This document shows positions 13,401 through 22,325 of a stretch of DNA of 64,000 nt, piece after piece. Where the stretch lies: NCBI RefSeq assembly GCF_028554725.1, contig NC_071671.1, forward strand, positions 41,486,001 through 41,550,000, read 5' to 3'. The notes under the pieces were generated by a model. The model worked only from the letters and a program-made list of their open reading frames with translations. It made no database searches and had not been told where the DNA came from. How positions within the stretch are numbered: position 1 is the first letter of the stretch; each line of letters begins with the position of its first letter. Origin of the DNA: Zeugodacus cucurbitae. Taxonomy: Eukaryota; Arthropoda; Insecta; Diptera; Tephritidae. The position numbers and the translations under genes are program-made.

Positions 13401-14857
13401 GAGTGGAGATCTTTTCTGCCATTTCTTTTGTAAAATTTTGAATTTTTTTTTGTCGTTTTTCGTTAGTGAGTTTAAAGTTTTCATTTTTACTCAAATTATC
13501 GCTTGCTCGGACAGACATCTTGATTTCAGCTCTACTCATCATCCTGATCATTTTAATATATGTATACTATAACCCTATATCTAATTTGTTTATTTTTATG
13601 ACTTACAAAAACGGTTAGATATACAAACATATTATACTCTGTGTAACATGTTGCGAGTGTGTAAAAATATGTGAGAAATAATTTTGAAGTGCCAAGTCTT
13701 TTGTATCTGAGGAGAAGTATTATTAGTTTTTACTAAATCATAAAACTGAACATTAAGAATTGCAAAAGCGTGTCATATTCTGATCAAAAGTGGTTTTTTT
13801 TGTTAACATTTTGGTTTAAACATATTTTCTGGGAATAATTCTATTTTATTTGCTATCCAGCTTTTCATTTCCATTTTTAAACACGATTTGTATTTTGTTT
13901 CCTCATACATAAGTCAAAGATTCTGCGATAACATCTTCATTGTCCGTAACTTTTTTTACAAGGACTATCGTCTTAAATTCTGAGAGAAAGAAAAAACAAT
14001 TCAAAGCCCAATTTCATGCGATCAATTCATGCAATTTTAACATCGTTTTCATTGAGTTGTGACATGGTGCATTGTACCGGAGCTGTTTTTCAAGATTATT
14101 GAAATTTCATAACTTTGGGCGCTGGCTTTGGGGTCTTTCCTTTGGATTATAGCTCTTCGTGATCAGCCCATACAGATGGCTGTCGACACTTTTATTCATT
14201 AAGAATTTCAGAACCATCTCTTTGTCTACATGTGTTTAATTTTATAATTCCTTACAAAATTGTCTATGAATTCAATTTCGACTGTTTCAATAATCAAGAA
14301 ACTAAATGGGAAAATGTTCAAGCCAAAGGTGAACATGTGATTAGTTAGATGATTTCTCGTTCAGTTACATATTTTGTCACATAACTGTCTAAATATCCAT
14401 GCCAAGGTGTTATAACAATAAATATATCTACTACTTTCAGAAAACCTACTTTCAGAAACCTTATGCAATATTAATCGTTCCTGGGAATGTTTTCTTTTAT
14501 GCAATATTAATATCACAGTTAAAATACAAGTGTAATGCTTTACTCTTCACACGACGTTAACTTTGTGGGCACATTTACAGTTATCAACTTCAAAGTTAAC
14601 TAGCCTGCATTGTGTGCTATATATAAACATACATATGTAGGTATGGCTTTGTGCTAACTTACCCAATTGCTTTGTCGCTCCGTCGACTCGCCTTCGTATT
14701 TGTCCTTTCGTAATCGATGCATGCAATGCAATCTACACGAAGTTGTAGGGAAGTCTTTCAATTCCAAATTTAACTCACGTAAAAGCGATTCTTCGCTGGC
14801 GCTGCCACCCAGCAGTATCCAATAAACAAAGAAATAGCGCAACACAAATATCAACAT
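4239..14857 (-). CDS. tor: torso receptor tyrosine kinase, 5' half (five joined exons, incomplete)
   Basis: Joining 14857-14663, 11351-10935, 8314-8077, 7951-7878 and 4401-4239 gives about 362 codons without a stop, with GT-AG junctions and phases 0, 0, 1, 0, then 1 at the open end. The peptide starts MLIF like Drosophila Torso and aligns through the ectodomain: TISALAMN with NITALAMH, DITWQPS with EIEWKPS, LYRSTLENLTF with LYRHTVDNLEF, and PSCAEWYNYDFTIC with PSCLDWYPYNYTLC. Torso is a plasma-membrane receptor tyrosine kinase that binds Trunk and PTTH, patterns the embryonic termini and times metamorphosis through Ras/MAPK. The transmembrane and kinase exons should lie left of the window. 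Introns 1, 2 and 4 are 2.6-3.5 kb and full of transposable elements; intron 3 is only 125 bp. Homology is from memory of the Drosophila protein, not a search. Confidence 0.88.
4941..7558 (+). mobile_element. RTE-type non-LTR retrotransposon, antisense inside torso intron 4
   Basis: The element starts near GATGGAGTCATATG and ends in a (GAA)n tail at 7545-7558, a short simple-repeat tail as in RTE elements. CTCAT flanks both sides (4936-4940 and 7560-7564), a possible 5-bp target duplication. Two other loci share its ends: 43507-43697 (3' end) and 62821-63060 (both ends). It lies between torso exons 5 and 4 and is transcribed against the gene. Confidence 0.82.
5290..7525 (+). pseudogene. RTE ORF2 remnant: truncated endonuclease, reverse transcriptase and C-terminal region
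   Basis: The endonuclease is reduced to ADITAIQEMQWTGQGRKK (about 5296-5350) and then jumps to the linker. In the linker, WYDEVCRLAVERKQTAYLAM is typical of RTE proteins. The reverse transcriptase shows NNKAAGADRLPAELFK (6060-6108), CANYRGISLLNIAYKVLSSV (6237-6296) and FVDFKAAFDS (6424-6453). The active-site box reads YADA (6727-6738) instead of YADD. The last open stretch (6710-7525) keeps the C-terminal region QRLRWLGYVVRMDESAPVLK and RRWKDQ. In-frame stops occur at 5761, 6010 and 6184 and there are frameshifts near 6600, so it cannot encode an active protein. Confidence 0.85.
7878..7951 (-). CDS. tor: torso exon 4 (74-nt microexon)
   Basis: A pyrimidine-rich tract and acceptor (CGCCCCCAG|ACAGAA) precede it and CGTAAA|GTAAGTG follows. 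With the single base left by exon 3 it reads GDSGA-type sequence: RTCYYVILYYGDSGADVTSV then EIRK. This corresponds to the Drosophila CYFDMVSYSTN...EVQFRDRKK segment. It restores phase 0 for exon 5. It is too short for an ORF finder and was placed from homology and splice sites. Confidence 0.82.
8077..8314 (-). CDS. tor: torso exon 3 (ectodomain, fibronectin-like)
   Basis: The acceptor is GCATAG|TTCAATG and the donor CCGAAG|GTAAGA; length 238, ending in phase 1. The translation FNENFFTIDDLANATTYTIS followed by ALAMNAKHQYAIVARAQKF aligns with the Drosophila segment LSDDNFLILPGLESNSTHNI and what follows. The pattern of hydrophobic strands fits a fibronectin type III-like fold. The exon joins exon 2 at a codon boundary. 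Confidence 0.88.
8315..8824. other. torso intron 2, left part, no other features
   Basis: AT-rich intronic sequence. Open frames on both strands around 8429-8667 show no recognisable protein. Confidence 0.5.
8825..9695 (+). mobile_element. Helentron/DINE-1-like copy, 5'-truncated
   Basis: This copy carries the family's internal blocks: GAAACTTGGTACACATGTTC, CATAAAGTGTCATAACTAAG and CCCATACAAAGGTTAGGTTG. It ends with the 3' unit: a degenerate hairpin (GTCTGG...CCCGACC) and CTTTCCTTACTTG|TT. The 5' palindromic terminus is missing. It sits in torso intron 2, antisense to the gene. Confidence 0.8.
9696..10934. other. torso intron 2, right part, no other features
   Basis: AT-rich sequence. The 77-codon frame at 10498-10731 has no recognisable similarity and is probably fortuitous. 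Confidence 0.45.
10935..11351 (-). CDS. tor: torso exon 2 (ectodomain, with a long acidic/Ser-Thr-rich loop)
   Basis: The acceptor is TTTTCAG|GCGGAC and the donor is TATATG|GTAAGT, giving 139 codons in phase 0. It begins ADQTCIEHC, supplying the second cysteine pair. YQMILVCRDDNSLTFRIVHV matches the Drosophila stretch that begins YQMNMICRTESEIVFQIDW. Between that and IYMIKV lies a segment of about 74 residues where I recall only about 13 in Drosophila. It is rich in E, D, S, T and N and contains NAT sequons that could be glycosylated. An ATG-initiated frame within this exon runs on through the donor into the intron and should not be taken as a gene. Confidence 0.87.
11352..11764. other. torso intron 1, left edge, no other features
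   Basis: AT-rich intronic sequence. A 79-codon frame on the minus strand (11512-11751) is not recognisable. Confidence 0.4.
11765..11914 (-). mobile_element. Helentron-like copy, left part of a split element
   Basis: It reads GATATCTTCATTGGTT then the family block ending ACGCCATTTCCATTTTT. In intact copies this is followed by TGTAAAAAAATCTGAGTG, and exactly that continuation (AAAAATCTGAGTGG) appears at 13392. The gap between is filled by a plus-oriented copy and an inverted-repeat element. The two parts are therefore one minus-oriented element broken by later insertions. Confidence 0.65.
11915..12412 (+). mobile_element. Short Helentron/DINE-1-like copy, internally deleted but with both ends
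   Basis: The 5' end is TTATACTCTCGCAACATGTTGC, folding back on CAGAGTATTATAG. The 3' end is TTGCGAGAGTATAAAATGTTC, a hairpin and CTTTCCTTATTTG|TT. About 500 bp remain of a unit that is about 1.2-1.4 kb elsewhere. It is inserted in a T-run, which fits the TT target of Helentrons. Confidence 0.82.
12413..13391. mobile_element. Unclassified element with about 25-bp terminal inverted repeats
   Basis: AAAGCTCCAGTTACCGATGC continuing TTGACTT on the left is mirrored by AAGTCAAGCATGGATAACTG then AGCTTT on the right. There is no long reading frame and no clear target duplication. It abuts the 3' end of the preceding Helentron-like copy on one side and resumes the split copy on the other. Its superfamily is unknown. 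Confidence 0.55.
13392..13668 (-). mobile_element. Helentron-like copy, right part of the split element
   Basis: It continues the left part at 11765 and carries the family's GGACAGACATC tract, CATCCTGATCATTTTAATAT and a terminus TATTATACTCTGTGTAACAT near a GTTGCGAG block. The interior is shortened compared with longer copies. Confidence 0.65.
13669..14662. other. torso intron 1, right part, no other features
   Basis: AT-rich sequence with no recognised repeat or exon. It ends at the exon 1 donor. Confidence 0.45.
14663..14857 (-). CDS. tor: torso exon 1 (start codon, signal peptide)
   Basis: This exon has 65 codons from ATG at 14857, preceded by GGAAA. The first 20 residues (MLIFVLRYFFVYWILLGGSA) form a hydrophobic secretion signal. 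It then carries the first cysteine pair of the ectodomain (TSCRLHCMHR). It ends AATTGG|GTAAGT, a strong donor, in phase 0. The matching MLIF start and CxxxC spacing in Drosophila Torso support the start choice. Confidence 0.85.
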
Positions 14858-15509
14858 TTTCCACTACACTCACTAAAAATGTATAGCGGAAACGTATTTT
14901 TCCACTGCGAACGGAATAAATTTCATTTAGTCTTTTGGTGGGAAGGTAGTTAATTTATTGCATTTTGTAGTTGTGATGAGCGGGTTAGACAGTTTTAATT
15001 AGTGGACTCTGCAGTAAAAATAAAGGAAAGATACTAAAATTAGCAAAGAAAACGTTTTAATTTAACATAAAATACTTATAAACAATTAGAGACAATTGGG
15101 TCAGTAAGTGACACAGCAATCCCTTAAGAGCGAGAGAATCGATAATGAGAGAAAAATTCTTGGGTGTACAATATTTATCTTTACTTTAAACATATTCAAA
15201 TTTTCCTGAAAAATACGAAATATCTGGTAATCTAAATAATTATTAATAGAAGGTGGTGATGTTGATGAAACAGTCTAGGTATTAGAAGAATATTGTCAAA
15301 ACGTAGTCATTTCGTTTATAAAATCGTTTACAAATGGCTAAATGAAATGTGGATTCAACTATATATATCTAAGGCCTAATTTCGGACGTAATCGAATATT
15401 TTAAAAGCTATCAATTAGGAAGGCACAAAGGAATGAAGTATTATATAATGGATTGAGAAGAAAAACTACCTATTTGACCAAAATCATTATATTAGGAGTA
15501 TGGGGGATA
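14858..15509. other. Upstream of torso: 5' UTR and promoter not resolved
   Basis: The sequence immediately 5' of the ATG is AT-rich. I could not identify a convincing TATA or initiator pair or an upstream splice site, so the transcription start is undetermined. Confidence 0.3.
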
Positions 15510-15690
15510 GAACGCGGTGATTTCGACACAATATTGGTCTATTCTTTATGGTGTATGAGGACTGTAGTAATTCGTCAACAGGTTTCACTCCATTTGAACC
15601 GTATATCCCAGATTATACCATACATATGTGCAGATAATTTTGCTAAGATTTCTCACATATTAACCGATATATACGAAGCCATAGTTGCCG
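15510..15690 (-). mobile_element. Helentron-like fragment
   Basis: The run GTGTATGAGGACTGTAGTAA and GCTAAGATTTCTCACATATT matches the 3'-proximal interior of the minus copies at 17883 and 25028. No termini are present. A 124-codon plus-strand frame (15453-15827) overlaps it and is repeat-derived. Confidence 0.5.
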
Positions 15691-17882
15691 TTTTTGGCCC
15701 AATTGGGGCAAATTTGGTCCATTTGTTTTCTCTTGGTCCATTGGGCATTATCGCTACAATAAGATTTCAATTTAATCGAAAAACCGACGTATCAAAATTG
15801 ACACGACTTGACCAATTTTGGTCTTGATTCGAACGTAATCGAATCTCAATTTTATGTAGAATAGACTCTTTTTTGGGAAAGAGTAGGTTTCATAAATAAT
15901 GGATTAGAACAAGCAGTTTTCGGAGACTTGTACAACTTTGTTATACTCTCGCAACAAAGTTGCTAAGAGAGTATATAACAGTTGTTTGTAATACCTAAAA
16001 CTAATAATGTTGGATATAGTGTCATATATACCAAAGCGATCAGGGTGACGAATAGATTTTAAATCCGGGTGTTTGTCCGTCTGTGCAAGCTGTAACTTGA
16101 TTAAAACTTGAGATATCTTAATGAAACTTGGTACACGTGTTACTTGGCACCATAAAATGGGCGAAATCGGCACATTGCCACGCCCACAAAATGGCGAAAA
16201 CCGAAAACATATAAAGAGCAATAAGTAAGCTATAAATTAAGCTACTGAAGTAAAAGTTGGTATAAAGGATCGCACTATGATTTTTTTTGAGGAAGTGGAC
16301 GTGGTCCCGCCCCCTACTAAGTTTTTTGTACATATCACGTAAACTGTTAAAGCTATATCAAGGAAACTTTCTAGAGTCGTTTCTTTTAGATACTACCTTA
16401 TACAGTCCAAAAATGGAGGAAATCGGATTAGAACATCCCATACTCAGCTCCCATACAAAGGTTATGTTGAAAACTACAAAAACAGGAGAACCACCAGAAA
16501 CCTTAAGTTTCATTATAAAGATGGTACAGAAGGGCTGCCCTCAAAATGCAGTCAAAATCGATGACAAAATTTTAAATGGGCGTAGTTCCTCCCACTTATT
16601 GGCCAAAAACCATATATCCGAAACTTCTTAGCTTCCCAATGATATGTTGTGAAAACCGGATCACAACCACGCCTACTTCCCATATACCAGAACTCTGAAG
16701 TCGATCTGAATCGTTTACTTTACAATATATAAAGTAAGTACTAGTGAAGATATCGGTGCAGAACTTTGCAAAAATACTGCATTTAACGAGTGGCATCGCC
16801 CTTCTAAAAGTCGTCGAAATCGGACCATAAGTTTTCAAGACCCTATAGATCGAACATTAGGACCTCGGTGCTTCTAACAAATTTTTTACCGAAAATATAG
16901 GTAGGTCTCTCAGATATTTTGAAAAAATTCAGAGGAAAGATTTTTCTTCTAATAATATGATTCCGTGCCAAAAATGAGTAAAATTGGATCATAACTTCCC
17001 CTATCTCCCATATACCTTATATTAGGGTTTTCAAACTTTCAATGGATTGTCTATACTAACATTATAAAGAGGAAATGTTTGTTTTTTTGTTTGTTTGTCT
17101 CGAATAGGCTCCGAAACTACTGAACCGATTTGAAAAATTCTTTCACCGTTGGAAAGCTATACTATCCCTGAGTGACATAGGCTATATTTAGTTTAAAAAA
17201 AAATAGGTTTCCTTACCAAAACTCTGATAATGTAAAAAAATACCAAAAAGCTTTCTTTAATCGCGAATGCTGCGAAAACGATTGAAGATATAACAAAGTG
17301 ATGTACTACAATTTTGTAGAACTTATCATTATCTACAAAAAACGACATCATATCTCTAACTATTATAGTTTTGTCACAACAAGCGATTTTATATAAAAAA
17401 ATTAATTAAAATACCACTACTTGAAAAGGTTCTTTATTTATACCTTAGTTTTAATCCTTATCGAAATAAATGATTTATTATTTAAGATCGCTTCAAACCC
17501 TTTATATAACTTTTTGAATTATTAGATTCTGACATTCCATTCAAAAGATATCACAAATTAAAAATTTTGAAAAGCCGCTCGGCGGTTAACTATGCGTTGT
17601 AGAGTTGTAGGCGTCACTCGGAAACGAGAACGGCCAAAACGATCTGGCTAATTTTAGTCTTGAAATATTCGTGGAAAGCCAGAAAAAGATTAGAAAGTGA
17701 GTAAATATGGAAAAATTGCGAGGAAGATAATAATAGGAGAATTTTATTCGTGTTGACAAGAAAAATGTAAAAACAGAAAACAAAAAAAAAATTTTTGAAG
17801 GTTATCATTATAGCTTTGTTAAAATATTTTTGTTATTGTTCAATTGTATAAGGTTGTGTCGATAGCCCAAAACAATTTGTAA

Positions 17883-18080
17883 CAAATAAGGAAAGGCTAA
17901 GTTCGGGTCCAACCGAACATTTTATACTCTCGCAATTTATTGATGTAATTTTATTAAGGTAACACACAATTTTATCTATACATTCGACATAAAGTCCAAA
18001 GAAAATTATCATATATAGTATATGAGGGCTGTTGTGATTCCAGAACCAATTTCACTCATTTTCACCACCAAGATTAACGC
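17883..18080 (-). mobile_element. Helentron-like 3' fragment inside the Helitron
   Basis: AACAAATAAGGAAAGGCTAA, the hairpin GTTCGGGTCCAACCGAAC and TATACTCTCGCAATTTATTG form the family's 3' unit in minus orientation. The copy breaks off after about 190 bp within Helitron sequence. It is therefore younger than the Helitron, which is itself inside an older family member. Confidence 0.8.
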
Positions 18081-18189
18081 GAATAGGGGCAACTTGTCAC
18101 CTGTTACTAGGCAAACAAACGGCACATCCGGCCTTGAAATTACTCCTAAATTGCAAATGAACGAAACACCAGTCGGCGAAATCGCCAAA

Positions 18190-18410
18190 AATAGCGCTTT
18201 CACGAAGATTTTCCAAATATTCAAGAAGTCGCTGGAGGTACTGCACAGGACTTTAAAAGATCTTGATTGTCGATGAACGTTTTTGTGGAGCCAGGATTCT
18301 GTTAGCAGGTGATTTACGCCAGACTCTTCCAATTATTCCTGGATCAACTGTTACTAACGGACTAATCGCATGTCTAAAATCATTTAATTTGTGGCGACAC
18401 ATAAAGAATC
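18190..18410 (+). pseudogene. Helitron Pif1-type helicase remnant
   Basis: The frame GARILLAGDLRQTLPIIPGS, continuing TVTNGLIACLKSFNLWRHIK, is the Pif1-family helicase segment carrying the GD(F/L)RQ motif. Just upstream in another frame EVLHRTLKDL also fits. A stop follows LKTNI. No Rep (HUH) domain was found. The remnant encodes no working helicase but identifies the element as a descendant of an autonomous Helitron. Confidence 0.8.
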
Positions 18411-19016
18411 GCCAATTAAAAACTAACATATGAGTGTTTTTGCAACAATATCAAATTGCGATTGTAGAATCAGTTGGCAGTTGACACCTCGATGGATTAA
18501 TAGCATTTCCAACGGATTTCTGTCACTTCATTGACTCGAAAGTGAAGTTTTCCTGACATGAAACCTCAATATGATAACCACAAATGACTTATTGAATGAC
18601 CTATATTGGTGGTAAAAAAACAAAGATATCGATGATCTTAATGCGACAATTTAGAATTTCGGTCCAAGAGAGTTGACACAGCTACAAATCAGGATGACGT
18701 AGTCAATTATCCCAAACTATTTAAAATTGCCTGTACTATCACCACTCACTTTGCAATTAAAAGTAATGTGAGTTGTCATCATGCTGCGTAACATAAATCA
18801 ACCTCGAGTAATCAATATCGTCGCCGAAGCCAAGATTGAACCAACTTAATTTAATGTATACCTTAGCCACAAAAACGTGTGGCCGGGTCTGCTAGTATAT
18901 CATATATATGCCAAATATATGAGTCAAATTGTTTGTGATATTAATAATTAAAAAATTAAATTGCGAGAGTATAAAATGTTAGGTGATACCCGAACATAGC
19001 TTTCCCTTATTGGTTT

Positions 19017-19538
19017 ATAATGTATTTAGCCTTCCGCACAGTTCAGCCGTTGCCAAGCGAAAATCCTTTGAATTAAGTCTAATAAAAACCAAATTAAGAA
19101 ACCGGAGCACACTCATTACATTTGGACGGCAAAATATTTTTTAAAATACTCTTAAGATCTCTTATATTAAGGAATTATATATGTTGAGGTGCAGGAAAAT
19201 GGGAAAAATTTTGATTTTCTGTAGAGGTATGAAAACATATTTTTATTGACTTGGTATTCGTCTTGCGTAGTACAATGTCTAACTCTAAAATCAGCTCAAG
19301 AACTAAAAAAATACTAATAATTGCAAAGTTATGACATTTCACGCAAAACTCGTTTTGCTTTTTGCCCTGACAACGATTTCAGTTCATTGTTAATTCAATT
19401 GAAAGCATAAAATCAATCAAATTTCTCCATTGCAAAGAGAAAAGAGAAAAAAAAATGTTTTGCAAACGAATACGATTTTTTCAAAAGCGCTACTTTTTTC
19501 GTCTGATGAAATGTATTACAGAAACAATATAATTAAAA
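19017..19538. other. AT-rich stretch without recognised features
   Basis: No open frame, terminal repeat or known motif was recognised. Confidence 0.45.
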
Positions 19539-20495
19539 AACAAGTAAGGAAATGCTAAGTTCGGGTGCAACCGAACATTTTATACTCTCGCAATTTATTT
19601 AGAGATCTACCTATATTTTCGGTGAAAAATTACCACTGAGTTCTTCATGTTTGATGTCACAGCTCAAATACAGTATTTGTGTAAAGTTTTATTTCGCTAT
19701 CTTTATCGGTTCCTTATGTATACATTATAAAATGAACGAATCAGAAGGCTTCAAAATTGAGTTATTTGGGAAGTAGGCGTAATTGTGAACCGATTTCGCT
19801 CATCAGGGTGTCAAGAAGGTATTATATACAGAATTTCATTGACATCGGTCGAATAGTTCTTGAGGTATGGTTTTTGACCAATAAGTGGGTGGCGACACGC
19901 CCATTTTCCATTTTGTAAAAAAATCTCAGTGCAGCTTTCTTCTGCCATTTCTTATGTAAAATTTGGTGTTTCTGACGTTTCTCGTTAGTGAGTTAACGCA
20001 CTTTTAGTCATTTTCAACCTAACCTTTGTATGGGAGGTGGGCGTGGTTATAATCCGATTTTCTCCATTATTGGCCTGTATAAGGTAGTACCTAAAGTAAA
20101 TGACTCCAGAAAGTCTCCTTGATATAGCTTTAGTAGTTTGCGAGGTATGTACAAAAAACTTAGTAGGGGCGGGGCCACGCCCACTTCCTCAAAAAAATTA
20201 CATCCCCATATGCCCCTTCCTAGTGCGATCCTTCATTTCAAATTTTATTTCAATAGCTTTATTTATAGCTTAGTTATGGCACTTTAAGCGTTTTCGGTTT
20301 TCGTCATTTTGTGGGAGTGGCAGTGGTCTGACTACGCCCATTTTCGAGCTTAACCTTCTTATGGTGCCAAGGAACACGTGTTCCAAGTTTCATTAAGATA
20401 TTTCAATTTTTACTCAAGTTACAGCTTGCACGGACGGACAGACAGACATCCGGATTTGAACTTTACTCGTCACCCTGATCACTATATACCAAAGT
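19539..20495 (-). mobile_element. Helentron/DINE-1-like copy, left arm of an inverted pair
   Basis: The 3' unit lies at the left: CAAGTAAGGAAATGCTAAGT, hairpin GTTCGGGTGCAACCGAAC and TATACTCTCGCAA. Internal blocks follow in reverse order, including GCCACGCCCATTTTCCATTT, CTTGGCACC-like motifs and GGACGGACAGACAGACATCC. The 5' palindrome is missing. It faces the plus copy that begins at 20615. Confidence 0.85.
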
Positions 20496-20614
20496 ATAAC
20501 ATGTCCTGCTGCTAAAAGTGGATGAAATTGGATCAATACTACTTCTAGCCGCTTATACTTAATATAAAGCTTTTCACACTCTCACTTGGCTTTGTAAACA
20601 GATGCCGTTTGATT

Positions 20615-21861
20615 TTTATACTCTCGCAACAAAAGTTGCTAAGAGAGTATTATAGTTTTGTTCACATAACGGTTGCTTGTAAGTCATTAAACTAAACGAG
20701 TTAGATATAGAGTTATATACATATATCAAAATGATCAGGTTGACGAGTCAAAATCCCAATGTCTGTCTGTCCGTCCGTCCGTCCGTGCAAGCGATAACTT
20801 GAGTAAAAATTGAAATATCTTAATGAAACTTGGAACAAATATTCCTTGGGACCGTGAGAGGGTTGCTTTCGAAAATGGGCAAAACCGGACCATTGCCACG
20901 CCCACAAAATGGCGAAAACCAAAAACACATAAAGTGTCATAACTAAGCCATAAATAAAGTTATAAAAGTAAAATTTGGAATGAAGGATCGCACTAGGAGT
21001 GGGCATATTTGGATTTAATTTTTTTGGGGAAGTGGGCGTGGTCCCGCCCCCAAATCGGTTATTTGTATATATCTCGCAAACCAATAAAGCTATATAAACC
21101 AAACTTTCTGCAGTCGGTTCTCTTACGTACCCCACCACACACCATGAAATTAGTTGAAATCGGATAATTACCACGCCCACCTCCCATACAAAGGTTAGGT
21201 TGAAAATTACTAAAACTGGGTTATCTCACTAACGAAAAATGTCAGAAATACTAAATTTTACAGAAGAAATTGCAGAAGGACGCTGCACTCAGATTTTTTT
21301 ACAAAATGGAAAATGGGGGTGGCATCAAAAACCATATCTCAGGAACTACTACCGATTCGAATGAAATTCGGTATATAATATTTTCTTGACACCCTGATGA
21401 CACGTGTGGAAAATGGATGAAATCGGTTCACAACCACGACAACTTCCCATATAACTCAATTTTGAAGTACATCTTATTCCTTCACTTTATAATGTATACA
21501 TAAGGAACCAATGAAGATAGCGAAATAAAACATTACACAAATACTGTATATGATCTGTGGCATCACTTGTGAAAAAATTGTCGAAATCGGACTATAACTT
21601 TTCGAAGCCCCGAATATCGAATATTAAGAATTCAGTGCCCTATGGTAATGTTTCACCGAAAATTTCGGTAAATCAAAATATATATATATCTAAAAATAAA
21701 ATATTTTTCTTCTAATAATGTAACTTACCCTAGCTCTCATATACCTAATTGTAGGATTTTCAAATTGGATCAAATTGTGTGTTTTCTTAATAAAAATATA
21801 TAAATAAATTGCAAGGGTATAAAATGTTCGGTTGCACCCGAATTTAGCCTTTCCTTACTTG
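20615..21861 (+). mobile_element. Helentron/DINE-1-like copy with both ends (about 1.25 kb)
   Basis: The 5' end TTATACTCTCGCAACAAAAG pairs with TTGCTAAGAGAGTATTATAG. A GTCTGTCTGTCCGTCCGTCC tract follows, then CCATTGCCACGCCCACAAAA. The 3' end has TTGCAAGGGTATAAAATG, hairpin GTTCGGTTGCACCCGAA and CTTTCCTTACTTG|TTT. Subterminal inverted repeats, a 3' hairpin, T-rich insertion sites and the GTCTGTCCGTCC and CCACGCCCAC blocks are all features of Drosophila DINE-1/HINE elements, hence the Helentron assignment. Confidence 0.88.
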
Positions 21862-22325
21862 TTTGTATTAACATGTCTCATTTATATGTATGTATATGTA
21901 TATGTATGTATGTATGTTGTGCTGATTATTTACCCTTATTTACGCACACTGCTCTAAGAATTTCAAGCACCTTTTCTAGACAATTTCCAAACTTTCAACT
22001 TAACTGCGACAACTAATGCCTTTTTAATCACGGTGTTACAAAGTATTGAACTTTCCGAGTTATTTATAGGCATATTTCTCATTACACTGTCCAACAAATG
22101 AAGACTTTTTGAATGGAACAGAATAGCAACCCTATAATTCTGAAAGGGTATGTTGAGTAGATCATTTTTGTAGAACAAACTTATGATCCAGCACGTCTGA
22201 GTTTTTTTTTACAGTGGTTTCTTTATGGGTCAATTTGACCCTTTTTTCGAGAAAATCAAAAAATATCCTTTAAAAAAGGACATTTATTACGCACCTTCAA
22301 AGCAGAACAAAGATATTCCTTACAA
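21862..22325. repeat. Spacer with an ATGT/GTATGTAT microsatellite and a 15-bp palindrome
   Basis: A GTATGTATATGTATATGTAT microsatellite lies at 21884-21916. GGGTCAATTTGACCC at 22227-22241 is a perfect palindrome. Nothing else was recognised. Confidence 0.5.

Larger units (their letters stand above)
17050..18895 (+). mobile_element. Canonical Helitron, decayed
   Basis: It begins TCTATACTAACATTATAAAG, a widespread insect Helitron start. It ends GCCACAAAAACGTGTGGC, a 6-bp-stem hairpin, then CGGGTCTGCTAG, placing the hairpin 12 nt before the CTAG end. The base after it is T, as expected for Helitron targets; the base before is G rather than the usual A. There is no target duplication. It contains a helicase remnant and a secondary Helentron-like fragment. 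Confidence 0.88.
15941..19016 (+). mobile_element. Helentron/DINE-1-like element split by a Helitron
   Basis: The 5' terminus is TTATACTCTCGCAACAAAGT, continuing TGCTAAGAGAGTATATAACA as a long palindrome. The body runs to CAATGGATTG at 17049 and resumes at 18896 with TATATCATATATATGCC. The 3' end has TTGCGAGAGTATAAAATGTT, a degenerate hairpin and TTTCCCTTATTGG. Joining 17049 to 18896 reproduces the family consensus (CAATGGACTTTATACCATAT) without gain or loss. Confidence 0.85.

Noticed and set aside
15453..15827. 124-codon plus-strand frame as a host gene
   Set aside because: Part of it lies on a Helentron-like fragment and no protein family was recognised.
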